Shown here: piece after piece, positions 53,750 through 61,146 of the stretch
Layout: each line of letters begins with the position of its first letter
How positions within the stretch are numbered: the stretch's first letter is position 1
Assembly: GCF_021026315.1 (NCBI RefSeq)
Contig: NZ_JAJNCX010000001.1
Span: 656,631-720,630, forward strand
Source of the DNA: Rhizobium sp. C4
Lineage (GTDB): Bacteria; Pseudomonadota; Alphaproteobacteria; Rhizobiales; Rhizobiaceae
Length of the DNA stretch: 64,000 bases
Direction of reading: 5' to 3'
The notes under the pieces: generated by a model
The model's input: the letters and a program-made list of their open reading frames with translations, nothing else
The model's database searches: none
What the model was told of the DNA's origin: nothing
Program-made: the position numbers and the translations under genes

Positions 53750-55078
53750 GGGATAATCCTTTCGCTCAGTGTCAAATTCTGTTCACAAGCCGGGCCGAGT
53801 GTGGTTGTTTCGAACACGTCCCTTCCTCCCGGAATTCCCTTGTCCCATTCCTCCTCGCCCGCTTCGCTGTCGAAGCTTCGCCTCATCGCGGTTCTCGCCG
53901 TCTCCCAGCTTGTCGGCTGGGGCACGACCTTCGACATGCCCTCGGTGCTCGGGCGGGCGATGGAGCGGGATCTCGGCCTGCCCTTCGAGACGATCTTCGG
54001 CGGGCTGACGGCGATGATGATCGTGATGGCGCTCGCAAGCCCCCGTGCCGGGCGGCTTCTCGTGCGCCTGGGTGCGTCGCGGGTCATGGCCATGGGTTCG
54101 GTTCTGATGGCGGCGGGGCTGACGGTGCTGTCGCTGTCGCAAGGGCTGGTGAGCTATTTCGCTGCCTGGCTCATCATCGGGCTTGGCGGCACATGCGCGT
54201 TATCGGTCTCGGCCAATACCGCCGTCGTCGAGCGGCAGGGGGCGGCGGCCAAGCGCACGATCGGCACGCTGATGATCTTCACCGGTCTGTCATCGGCCCT
54301 GTTCTGGCCGATCCTGAGCCATGCCGAAAGCGCCATCGGCTGGCGCGCCAGCCTGCAGATCGCCGCCGCCGCGCATCTCATCCTGCTTGTGCCGCTGCAT
54401 TGCTTCGCCCTGCCGGCGCGCGGCGATGTCCTGGCGCTCAGCGCATCGGCGCGGGAGGGCGCGAAACCGCTGCCCCGGCTCGATGCGCGCGGCAGATTGC
54501 ATGCCTTCCTGCTGATTGCCTCCACCTCCAGCCTCAACAGCCTGACCTCCTTCGGCATTTCGGCCTCGCTGATCGAACTCCTGAAACTGGCGGGGGCAGC
54601 ACCCGCTCTCGCGCTGACGCTCGCATCGCTGCGCGGTGTCATCGGCATTTCGGCGCGGCTTGCCGATCTGATCGCCGGCGAGCGAACCTCGCCCGTCGTC
54701 TCCGGCCTTGCGGCCAGCCTCGCCATGTTCGGGGCCTTCCTGATGCTCGCCGCCTTCCCGGCCTCGTCCTTTGTCGTGCCGCTGCTGTTCGTGCTGCTTT
54801 ATGGCGCTGGGTCGGGCGTTGCCGCCGTTGCCCGCGCGCTGCTGCCGCTATCCTTCTTCACCCGCGAAGACTTCGCCACGATGTCGAGCAATGTGGCGCT
54901 ACCGCAAAACATCGCCTCGGCCCTCTCCCCGGTCATCTTCGCCGCCATGATGGAGAATTTCGGCCTGAAGGGCGTCATCGCGCTCGCGCTGACGCTCACC
55001 TTCCTGACATGCCTGAGCATGGCCGGGTTGGGACTGCTGAAGGCGCGGGCGGAAGCGAGTGGGCCGGCGCTCTCATGA
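53738..55078 (+). CDS. MFS transporter inserted in the GTA cluster
   Basis: The frame spans up to 446 codons but the true start is uncertain; TTG 53840 (SHSSSPASLSKLRLIAVLAV) or GTG 53801 fit better than the far 5' end, which overlaps the tail gene. The protein has ~12 transmembrane helices, with QLVGWGTTFDMPSVLGRAM and MFGAFLMLAAFPASSFVVPLLF, resembling CynX/OxlT-like or uncharacterised MFS members. It runs against the GTA direction and its stop overlaps that of the GNAT toxin-like gene by six bases. Probably acquired with the neighbouring toxin-antitoxin genes. Substrate unknown. Confidence 0.75.
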   Translation: MRGHGIILSLSVKFCSQAGPSVVVSNTSLPPGIPLSHSSSPASLSKLRLIAVLAVSQLVGWGTTFDMPSVLGRAMERDLGLPFETIFGGLTAMMIVMALASPRAGRLLVRLGASRVMAMGSVLMAAGLTVLSLSQGLVSYFAAWLIIGLGGTCALSVSANTAVVERQGAAAKRTIGTLMIFTGLSSALFWPILSHAESAIGWRASLQIAAAAHLILLVPLHCFALPARGDVLALSASAREGAKPLPRLDARGRLHAFLLIASTSSLNSLTSFGISASLIELLKLAGAAPALALTLASLRGVIGISARLADLIAGERTSPVVSGLAASLAMFGAFLMLAAFPASSFVVPLLFVLLYGAGSGVAAVARALLPLSFFTREDFATMSSNVALPQNIASALSPVIFAAMMENFGLKGVIALALTLTFLTCLSMAGLGLLKARAEASGPALS

Positions 55079-55573
55079 TTTCAGATTGAAAGTGACATCC
55101 TGCAAGGGCAGAAGCAGTGTCCGTTCGCTGCCCTTCGCGGCGCGGAAGCCATATTTGGCATAAAAGCGCGTGGCCTCGTCATCAAGCGCATGCACCATGA
55201 CGGCGCGGAAGGCGACATGTTCCGCGCCGGCGAGGACGGACAGCAGCGCCGCTCTCAGCAGTTGCGCGCCAAGCCCCCGCCCCTGATGCCGGCGATCGAC
55301 CGCAAGCCGCGCCAGAAGCGCCACCGGGATATCGCGCGGGCTGCCATGACCGCCGATGTTACGCGGCGCTTCATTGCGGGATATCATGGCCGCGGCCAGC
55401 GAATAATAGCCGACCACGGTAAAGTCGGCATCGGCGATGACGAAGCTGCGGGCAAGGCCGTTTTCGTGGTTGGCGCGGGCGATGTCGCGTAGATAGTGAT
55501 CAAGGTCGGGCTTGCCGCTGTCAAAACCGTCAAGCCGGTGCTGAATGCCGAGCGGGGCCGGCCGGCGAACCAT
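55073..55573 (-). CDS. GNAT-family acetyltransferase toxin, TacT-like
   Basis: 166 residues of the GCN5 acetyltransferase fold: HYLRDIARANHENGLARSF near the N-terminus, acetyl-CoA loop ARLAVDRRHQGRGLGAQLL, and FYAKYGFRAAKGSERTLLLPL at the end with the conserved Tyr-Gly-Phe. This is the layout of TacT/AtaT-type toxins that acetylate the amino group of aminoacyl-tRNAs and stop translation. A DUF1778 antitoxin gene precedes it by three bases on the same strand, the standard arrangement. Confidence 0.85.
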   Translation of the reverse strand: MVRRPAPLGIQHRLDGFDSGKPDLDHYLRDIARANHENGLARSFVIADADFTVVGYYSLAAAMISRNEAPRNIGGHGSPRDIPVALLARLAVDRRHQGRGLGAQLLRAALLSVLAGAEHVAFRAVMVHALDDEATRFYAKYGFRAAKGSERTLLLPLQDVTFNLKS

Positions 55574-55576
55574 GGC

Positions 55577-55852
55577 TCAGTCGATCCAGTCGCGCTTGGT
55601 CTGCAACAGCTTTTCCAGCGCCGCATTGGCCTTGGCGGGCTCGGCCAGAAGCGCCTCCACGGCATCGAAAGCCTCAGGCTCAAGCGCCACGAAACGCTGA
55701 TCGAGCAGTTCCTTGCGCGCCGCCGCATAGGCCGCATCCGTCACGAATGCCGTCAGCGATTTGCCGGCAGCCCCCGCCGCGCGCTGGATCGTCTCCAGCG
55801 TGGCAGGCTCCATGCGGAATGTCACCGTCTCGTTCTTGCGGGCAATCGCCAT
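55577..55852 (-). CDS. DUF1778 antitoxin, TacA-like
   Basis: 91 residues from MAIARKNETVTFRMEPATLE at 55852 (GGAG six bases upstream; ATG 55864 and 55879 in frame). N-terminal ribbon-helix-helix (TVTFRMEPATLETIQRAAGAAGKSLTAFV), then a C-terminal toxin-binding helix region. Ribbon-helix-helix antitoxins repress their own operon and neutralise the GNAT toxin. A sigma-70-like promoter is visible upstream. Confidence 0.85.
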   Translation of the reverse strand: MAIARKNETVTFRMEPATLETIQRAAGAAGKSLTAFVTDAAYAAARKELLDQRFVALEPEAFDAVEALLAEPAKANAALEKLLQTKRDWID

Positions 55853-55887
55853 GGCGGGCTCCATTGATCGGGAATTCATGCATCCCA

Positions 55888-55916
55888 AAAATACAGCCAC
55901 GTCATAACAACGTCAA
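55888..55916 (-). promoter_or_regulatory. Sigma-70-like promoter of the TacAT-like pair
   Basis: Minus strand: TTGACG (55916-55911), 17-base spacer, TATTTT (55893-55888), about 36 bases before the antitoxin start. TGACGT occurs twice in the -35/spacer region and could be the repressor binding repeat. It lies wholly in the 68-base gap between the tail-terminator stop and the antitoxin. Confidence 0.5.
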
Positions 55917-55920
55917 TACA

Positions 55921-56331
55921 TCACCCGCCCACCGTCACCGCCCGAAACACCATTTCGGCCACATGGGCATCCGTCTTCGCCTCGCGCCGCGTCCGCGTCT
56001 TCACATGCAGCAGGCTGACCAGCGTCACGCCGCCGGTGAGCGTCAGCTGGGCGTTGTCGAGGCTCTGGCGGATCAGGCCGGCCATGGTCTCGGCCTCGCG
56101 GTGGCCGGGCCGTGACGACCAGGCGTCGAGCGCGATCTGGTGTTCCAGCCCGCCGTCATTGTCGGCGCCCCATTCTGAGGAAGTGATCTCGCGCAGCACG
56201 ACATAGGGCATCGCGGCCTTGGTGAGCAGGCGGTCGTGGATGGCGTTGGCGCCGATGATGGCCGTCAGTGCGGCATTGGCGTTGAGCGCCGAGACGATTG
56301 CGGCGGACAGGGCCGATTGCGCGTCGGTCAT
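55921..56331 (-). CDS. GTA tail terminator, DUF3168 (gp8-like)
   Basis: 136 residues from MTDAQSALSAAIVSALN at 56331. Contains ANAIHDRLLTKAAMPYVVLRE and LEHQIALDAWSSRPGHREA, the DUF3168 tail-completion pattern. Its start overlaps the gp7-like stop by four bases. Downstream, where gp9 should follow, are instead the TacAT-like genes and an MFS gene. Confidence 0.9.
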   Translation of the reverse strand: MTDAQSALSAAIVSALNANAALTAIIGANAIHDRLLTKAAMPYVVLREITSSEWGADNDGGLEHQIALDAWSSRPGHREAETMAGLIRQSLDNAQLTLTGGVTLVSLLHVKTRTRREAKTDAHVAEMVFRAVTVGG

Positions 56332-56663
56332 AATGCGCCCTCCTCGCACAGACAGACGAGATAGCGGCCGGTTTCGTCCGGGTCGCGGATGGCGCGGATG
56401 GTGAAGACCCGCGCACCTTTTCGGAAGCGCATGCCTTCCGTGACGCCCTCGCGGGCGCGGATCCAGATGCGATGCGTGAGCTGGCCCCGCATCTGCCCCG
56501 CCGTCTCGGTGAAGCCGAAGCTCGTCGGCTCGATGCGGGCCCAGAGCGAGGCGGCGACCGTCCAGGCGATAACCGCGCCGCCCTGCCCGTCCGGTGCCGG
56601 ACTGGCAGCCTCCAGATCGAGCCGGGCGGTGAACTGGCCGGGGTCGAGAAAGGTCATGTTCAT
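56328..56663 (-). CDS. GTA head closure/head-tail adaptor protein (gp7-like)
   Basis: 111 residues: FTARLDLEAASPAPDGQGG, WARIEPTSF and HRIWIRAREGVTEGMRF match the phage head-tail joining (SPP1 gp16/HK97 gp7-type) family. Three bases follow the connector stop; overlaps the next gene. Confidence 0.88.
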   Translation of the reverse strand: MNMTFLDPGQFTARLDLEAASPAPDGQGGAVIAWTVAASLWARIEPTSFGFTETAGQMRGQLTHRIWIRAREGVTEGMRFRKGARVFTIRAIRDPDETGRYLVCLCEEGAL

Positions 56664-56666
56664 GGT

Positions 56667-57236
56667 TCAGAGCCTCACAGGGCGATAAGGCGAGACCAGC
56701 CGGTCATAGCCGGCGGGAATGGCGGCGGGCTGCATCTCGGCCGGGACGGCGCCGCGCAGCTCGAACATCAGCGCGACATGCATCAGCATGGCCCGCGTCA
56801 GCGTATCCGGCATCTCCGCGCCCGTATTGCCGAAGCCCGCCACGACATCGATCTCGATGCCGTTGAGCGGGCGCGATGTCGGCGGCTGGGTGGCAAGGAA
56901 CAGGCGGGCGGGGGTAGACGCCGCGTCGAGCACGTGGCCGGCGAGCGAGACCGCCTGTGGATTGCCGGACGCATCGTAAACCGTCACGCTTTCAACGGTT
57001 TGCAGCGGAGCGATGGCAAGTTGAATCAAGCCATCCTCCGGCCAGTCGTCGCGATAGAAGCGGAGCGTCTGGGTGATCAGCGCCAGCCCCGTCGTCGCTT
57101 CCAGATAGTGACGGGCGGTGGCGATCAGGCCGGCCAGCAGCGCATCCTCGGTGCTGCCATCGAGGCGCAGATGTGCTTTCACCTGCGCGAGCGTCAACGG
57201 CTCGGCCGCAGGCGGCGCGATGATGGTATGGGTCAT
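56667..57236 (-). CDS. GTA head-tail connector (gp6-like)
   Basis: 189 residues from MTHTIIAPPAAEPLTLAQVK at 57236; the in-frame upstream part is low-complexity repeat DNA. LTLAQVKAHLRLDGSTEDALL is the connector-protein signature, with an alpha-helical N-terminal half and ending YDRLVSPYRPVRL. It separates from the capsid gene by 400 bases of repeats, unlike typical tight GTA spacing. Confidence 0.9.
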   Translation of the reverse strand: MTHTIIAPPAAEPLTLAQVKAHLRLDGSTEDALLAGLIATARHYLEATTGLALITQTLRFYRDDWPEDGLIQLAIAPLQTVESVTVYDASGNPQAVSLAGHVLDAASTPARLFLATQPPTSRPLNGIEIDVVAGFGNTGAEMPDTLTRAMLMHVALMFELRGAVPAEMQPAAIPAGYDRLVSPYRPVRL

Positions 57237-57449
57237 GTGGGCCTCGTCAGCTTGAAAAACTGGGATCGTTGAAATGTGGGGCAAAGCCCCCTCCCCACCC
57301 TCCCCACCCTCCCCAAACGGGGGAGGGAGACCGCGCCGCACCGGGTCTGCTCAAGACTGGGCCGGAGCGGGTGCCGCATCCGTCTCCCCTCTTGTGGGGG
57401 AGATGGCGGCAGCCAGAGGGGGTCTTGCCTTGCGGCGAAGGAGCCCGGT
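57237..57449. other. Repeat-derived, GC-rich spacer between connector and capsid genes
   Basis: Contains short direct repeats of CCACCCTCCC followed by a CTCCCC/GGGGGAG hairpin (57290-57332) and repeat C copy 1 (57383-57422). Reads open in several frames only because of its composition; no gene is supported. Confidence 0.7.
57383..57422. repeat. 40-bp repeat C, copy 1
   Basis: TCTCCCCTCTTGTGGGGGAG followed by ATGGCGGCAGCCAGAGGGGG. An inverted copy is present at 63847-63882, where it is interrupted by the IS end. Confidence 0.8.
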
Positions 57450-57625
57450 CCTCTCCCCCTGTGGGAGAGGATAGCTCGCTACCCGAGAGGCGAAGCCGAT
57501 TGGCGTGGCGAGCTTGGTGAGGGGTGTTGAACGGTCGCGCCTGAGACTGACCCCTCACCTGCGATTTCTAACACTTAGCTGAAGCTAAGATGTTGAAATC
57601 GCTTCCTCTCCCACAAGGGGAGAGG
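57450..57625. repeat. 176-bp intergenic repeat A, copy 2
   Basis: Begins CCTCTCCCCCTGTGGGAGAG, ends with the 21-bp palindrome, and shares internal blocks in order with 50170-50344. It ends 11 bases after the capsid stop codon. Confidence 0.9.
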
Positions 57626-57636
57626 ACAAGCCGAAA

Positions 57637-58890
57637 TCACGCCGTGCCGAACTTCACCAGCTTGATCGCCTCGTAGTTTTGCACCCCGCCGCCGACGCGT
57701 TTCGTCGTGTAGAAGAGCACATAGGGCTTGGCGGAATAGGGATCGCGCAGCACGCGGACGCCCAGGCGGTCGACGACGAGGTAGCCGGCGCGGAAGTCGC
57801 CGATGGCGATCGCGTAGCTGTCGGTGCCGATATTCGGCATGTCTTCGGCTTCCACCACCGGATAGCCCATGAGGCTGGCCGGCTGGCCGGGGCCGGTCGG
57901 CGGCAGCCAGAGATAGTTGCCATTGGCATCCTTGAAGCGGCGGATCTGGTTCTGCGTCTTGCGGTTCATGACGACCGTCGCATTCTGGCGATAGCCGGCC
58001 TTCAGCGCATAGATCGTGTCGATCAGCACATCCGACGGGCCGGACGAGGCAAAGCCGCCCGCAACACCCGTTGCCACATAGCCGAGCTTGCCCCAGATCC
58101 AGCTCGCATCCGCCACCTTGGTCGCGGTGAGGAAGCCCGACGGCTGGGTGACGCCATCGCCATTGACGAAGGCCGTGCCTTCCTGTTCGGCAAAGGCGAT
58201 CTCGACCTCGGAGGAGATCCAGGCCTCGATATCGACGGCGCTGTCATCCAGCAGCGATTGCGTGGCCGCCGGCATGGCATAAAGCTCCATCACCGGGAAG
58301 GCGAGTTCGGCAAGCTGGGCGCTGCCCGTCTGCGGACGCGCCGCCGTTTCACCGGCCCAGCCGGTCGCCATGCCGGAGGTGGCGAAGGGCTTCTTCAGCA
58401 CCGCCGTCGAAACCTGCCGCACCGTCGCCAGCGCGCGGATCGGCGAGACGATGGACAGGCGGCGACCGATCTCCGCATCCAGTTCCGGCCGCACCGTGTA
58501 GCCGCCATCGGTGCTCGAACCGGTCGAGAGAGCCTTGGCCTCGATCTGGCGAAGGTTGGTCTCGTCGCCACGGCGGATATAGGCCTCGAAGGCCGCCTTG
58601 TGCTCCAGCGCTTCCGCCGCCGAGACACCCGGCCGGCCGAGCGGCGGCCGCGCGCCCTTCAGCGCCAGATGGTCGAGCAGCTTCTTCTGCTCGTCCATCG
58701 CCTTGTCGATGCGGCCGAGCTTTTCGACGGTCAGCGCATCCGCGACCTGTTTGCGCTCCATTTCGGCCAGCCGCCGGTCGTTCGTCTCCTTGAACGCCTC
58801 GAAACCTTCCATGAAGGTATCGAAGGCGGCATTCACATCATCCGGCGCCGCCTTGATTTCCGGCGCGGCAGTCAGTGTCTCGTGGGTCAT
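57637..58890 (-). CDS. GTA major capsid protein, HK97 fold (gp5-like)
   Basis: 417 residues from MTHETLTAAPEIKAAPDDVN at 58890 (AAGGGA six bases upstream). A coiled N-terminal ~110-residue delta/scaffold domain (KETNDRRLAEMERKQVADAL) precedes the HK97 core: TDGGYTVRPELDAEI, FVNGDGVTQPSGFLT, MNRKTQNQIRRFKDANGNYLW and MGYPVVEAEDMPNIG. The delta domain is removed by the prohead protease. A terminator lies directly upstream, so capsid expression may need its own promoter. Confidence 0.94.
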   Translation of the reverse strand: MTHETLTAAPEIKAAPDDVNAAFDTFMEGFEAFKETNDRRLAEMERKQVADALTVEKLGRIDKAMDEQKKLLDHLALKGARPPLGRPGVSAAEALEHKAAFEAYIRRGDETNLRQIEAKALSTGSSTDGGYTVRPELDAEIGRRLSIVSPIRALATVRQVSTAVLKKPFATSGMATGWAGETAARPQTGSAQLAELAFPVMELYAMPAATQSLLDDSAVDIEAWISSEVEIAFAEQEGTAFVNGDGVTQPSGFLTATKVADASWIWGKLGYVATGVAGGFASSGPSDVLIDTIYALKAGYRQNATVVMNRKTQNQIRRFKDANGNYLWLPPTGPGQPASLMGYPVVEAEDMPNIGTDSYAIAIGDFRAGYLVVDRLGVRVLRDPYSAKPYVLFYTTKRVGGGVQNYEAIKLVKFGTA

Positions 58891-58914
58891 AAGCATTCCC
58901 TTTTCTGAGGCAAC

Positions 58915-58941
58915 AAAAAAGGGGCCGCAAAACGCGACCCC
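58915..58941 (-). terminator. Intrinsic terminator between the toxin-antitoxin pair and the capsid gene
   Basis: Minus strand: GGGGTCGC-GTTTT-GCGGCCCC (8-bp stem with one G-U pair) followed by TTTTTT, 54 bases after the antitoxin stop and 24 bases before the capsid start. Confidence 0.8.
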
Positions 58942-58995
58942 TCAGGCGAAACCGGCACGCGGGCGGCGGGCCGGGGATGGTGGTGGGTGGAGATG

Positions 58996-59331
58996 TCAGG
59001 TGATGGCGTCGATCCCGCGTCTGCGGATCAGGTTGAGCAGAACCAGCGCCGGCCCCTTCGGCTTCTTCGCGCCGCGCTCCAGCTGCGACACATAGCCGGT
59101 CGTCAGATGCAGATGACGCGCGAAGACGGCCTGGCTCATATTCGCCTTCTCGCGCATCGCGCGGATATCCTCGCCGGAAAGCTCGATCACGTCGTCTGCG
59201 GGCTTGGCGCCGCCATGCCGCAGGGTGATCTTGCGATGCTCGTCCGGGCTCAGCAGGCCCAGTTCCGCCATGTCGTCGGCGGCCTCGACAAGGGCTTCCG
59301 CAAGCCTGCTGTTCTTATGTCCGCTTTCCAT
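58996..59331 (-). CDS. XRE-family antitoxin, HigA-like
   Basis: 111 residues with a C-terminal Cro/C1 helix-turn-helix (IRAMREKANMSQAVFARHLHLTTGYVSQLERGAKKP) and an acidic N-terminal part that probably binds the toxin. Its start overlaps the toxin gene end by 17 bases. The gene order is toxin first, as in higBA. A terminator follows. The module sits between protease and capsid genes of the GTA cluster, read in the same direction. Confidence 0.85.
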   Translation of the reverse strand: MESGHKNSRLAEALVEAADDMAELGLLSPDEHRKITLRHGGAKPADDVIELSGEDIRAMREKANMSQAVFARHLHLTTGYVSQLERGAKKPKGPALVLLNLIRRRGIDAIT

Positions 59332-59695
59332 CGTCTAATTCCTCAAGTTGGCCGCCACGCGTGGCAACCTCCAGCTCCTCATCGCCGGCGCGCAGCCACG
59401 CCCGCGCCAGTTCCCTCAAAGTCTGCAATTCGTCCGGGCCGACATTCTCGCGCTCATTCTTCGCAAAGGCATAGAGAAAGACCGCGCGATCACCGCTTTT
59501 GAATGCGAGCATCGTGCGAAACCCGCCCGAACGCCCTTGGCCACTGCGCGCCACCCGCATCTTGATCAGGCCGCCGCCGAGATCGGCATCGACAAGCCCG
59601 CGTTCCGCACGCGCAACCGCATCGACGATGCTTGCTGCATCCATGCCTTCCCGACGAATGAAACGGGCCGTCCAGCGGGTGAGGAAGATGCGCAA
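59315..59695 (-). CDS. RelE/HigB-type toxin
   Basis: 126 residues of the RelE superfamily type, with KMRVARSGQGRSGGFRTMLAFKSGDRAVFLYAFAKNERENV, which contains the RSGGFR and FLYAFAKNER motifs of this toxin group, an mRNA-interferase-like fold. The start is TTG at 59695 with GGAG six bases upstream; weak initiation is common for toxins. The C-terminus is acidic (EELDDGKRT). Immediately upstream is a palindromic operator. Confidence 0.85.
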   Translation of the reverse strand: MRIFLTRWTARFIRREGMDAASIVDAVARAERGLVDADLGGGLIKMRVARSGQGRSGGFRTMLAFKSGDRAVFLYAFAKNERENVGPDELQTLRELARAWLRAGDEELEVATRGGQLEELDDGKRT

Positions 59696-59714
59696 GCCTT
59701 TCTCCTATCGCTCC

Positions 59715-59730
59715 ATAAACTATAGTTTAT
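59715..59730. promoter_or_regulatory. Operator palindrome of the RelE/HigB-like operon
   Basis: ATAAACTATAGTTTAT is a perfect 16-bp palindrome 20 bases before the toxin start; TATAAA-type -10 and TTGATA -35 elements on the minus strand overlap or adjoin it. The XRE antitoxin is the likely binder. It lies in the 53-base gap after the protease gene. Confidence 0.7.
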
Positions 59731-59748
59731 AGTGTCATAGTCTGAATA

Positions 59749-60309
59749 TCAACCCCGCATCACCCCCGCCGCGTGCCTCAGCTTGGCGGCCAGCAGCGCG
59801 CCGTCGCTCATCTCCTTCACCTCGCTCACGCGGGCGGACGGCAGCATGGGGAAGGTGACGACGGAGATTTCCCAGAGGTCGGCTTCGAGGATGTGGCGGA
59901 TGCCGGTCCTGGCGTCGCGTTTGGCGCGCACCGTCTGGAAGCCGATGGACAGCCCGTCCAGCGCACCCGATTTCATCAGCCGGCGCACCTCGTCCGCCTT
60001 CGCGACCCCCGGCGCGAACTGGCCCTCGACATAGAGCCCCCGCGCATCCTCCTTCAGCGTCACCCAGCGGCCCAGCGGGCTTGCCGGATCGTGCTGGAAA
60101 AGCATGCGGATGCCGGCGACGCCCCGGCTCGAAAGCGAGCGCGAAAACGCCCCGCGCTCGATCACGTCCTTGCCGAGATCCGGCTCGCCGAACAGGCTCG
60201 CATAACCCGAAAACCGCCCTTCGGCGGTGAGGCCCTTGAGTTCGAGGTTCAGGAATTTCCGCTCGCAGTCGATGGTCAGCATGATCTGGGTTCCCTCGTG
60301 ATATGGCAT
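59749..60309 (-). CDS. GTA prohead protease (gp4-like)
   Basis: 186 residues from ATG 60309 (GGAG eight bases upstream, partly within repeat B); ATG 60282 (MLTIDCERKF) is an alternative. The U35-type protease pattern: GRFSGYASLFGEPDLGKDVIERGAF, MLFQHDPASPLGRW (catalytic His), GALDGLSIGF (catalytic Ser) and LWEISVVTFPMLPSARV. It cleaves the capsid delta domain during head maturation. Confidence 0.9.
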   Translation of the reverse strand: MPYHEGTQIMLTIDCERKFLNLELKGLTAEGRFSGYASLFGEPDLGKDVIERGAFSRSLSSRGVAGIRMLFQHDPASPLGRWVTLKEDARGLYVEGQFAPGVAKADEVRRLMKSGALDGLSIGFQTVRAKRDARTGIRHILEADLWEISVVTFPMLPSARVSEVKEMSDGALLAAKLRHAAGVMRG

Positions 60310-60319
60310 CAGTTGATCT

Positions 60320-60448
60320 CCGTCATGCCGGGCTTGACCCGGCATCCAGCCAGCCCGCGTCGGCGGGCTGAGAAGACTCTCAAAGGCGCAGTCCTTTCGC
60401 GCGATGGACATCGCGCGGCTGGATCCCGGCTCAAGGCCGGGATGACGG
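60320..60448. repeat. 129-bp palindromic intergenic repeat B, copy 2
   Basis: Terminal arms 60320-60350 and 60418-60448 are imperfect inverted copies (CCGTCATGCCGGGCTTGACC...). The internal block AGCCCGCGTCGGCGGGCTGA and the hairpin around GCGATGGACATCGCGC match copy 1 at 51959-52090. It ends directly at the protease ribosome-binding site. Confidence 0.9.
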
Positions 60449-60459
60449 AAGAAGGAGCA

Positions 60460-60768
60460 TCACCTTCCCCACCGCTCCGCCACCCGCCTCAGCGCGCCCA
60501 GCACCCACCAGGCCGTGAGGCTGATGGCGGCGGAGCCGGAGAGGACGATTTCGGGGGCGGAGAGCGTGGCGACGAGGCCGAGTTTTTCGGCGCCGTAGAG
60601 GCCGGTGGCAGGTCCGAAGACAAGGCCGGCGACGAGGCCGGTGGCCAGTCGCGTTGCCGCCTCCTGCCTGCCCTTCGGCAGCATGTAGATCAGCGAGATG
60701 GCGACGCCCGCCACCGATCCGGCGATGCGTGCCGCCATGATCTGCGGGTCGCCCGCGATATAAGTCAT
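60460..60768 (-). CDS. Small GTA-associated membrane protein (DUF6107-like)
   Basis: 102 residues with about three hydrophobic segments (AARIAGSVAGVAISLIYML, ATRLATGLVAGLVFGPATGL, GSAAISLTAWWVLGALRR). Its place, directly before the prohead protease, is that of the small gp3.5-type gene of GTAs, and I associate this sequence type with the rhizobial GTA family DUF6107. Function unknown; possibly a lysis or assembly accessory. Confidence 0.7.
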   Translation of the reverse strand: MTYIAGDPQIMAARIAGSVAGVAISLIYMLPKGRQEAATRLATGLVAGLVFGPATGLYGAEKLGLVATLSAPEIVLSGSAAISLTAWWVLGALRRVAERWGR

Positions 60769-61146
60769 CGTTAAGTCCTCGCTGCTAGACTATGTCCAGG
60801 CCGATCCTGCGAAACGGTTCGGCTTTCGGACAGGCGCGAAACGACGCGCCCCACCATCGCCGGTGCGTGAAAGCCTGCACCGGGCCGACCGGCAACGCCT
60901 TGACGTTGAGTCAGGCGCTCGCAAATCCCTCAGCCATCTGAATCGCTTGGAGAACTCTCTTCAGAGAGAGAATCCGCCTTGTCGCCTTCTGTGCATGGAT
61001 TGAGTCCGCGCGACGCAACAAGTCCTTGATAAGACTTTGCGAATTCGCAAGACATGATGCGATTTTCTGCGGCATGACACGCAATGCGCTCTGGACACGA
61101 AACGGAAAAGGCGAAACATTCACCCGGTCCAGAAGGAGCAGCAGCC
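60769..61146. other. Intergenic region upstream of the oxygenase gene
   Basis: 378 bases between divergent genes with no supported coding frame. Apart from the palindrome at 61037-61050 it shows only short inverted repeats (CTCTCTTC/GAGAGAG near 60960). Confidence 0.5.
61037..61050. promoter_or_regulatory. Perfect palindrome upstream of the oxygenase gene
   Basis: TTGCGAATTCGCAA, 14 bp, about 97 bases before the oxygenase start. Operator-like symmetry, but no cognate regulator gene is nearby. Confidence 0.35.

Noticed and set aside
57237..57449. Extra N-terminal codons for the connector or a separate gene
   Set aside because: The open frames come from GC-rich repeat DNA (CCACCCTCCC repeats, repeat C); the connector has a good internal start at 57236.
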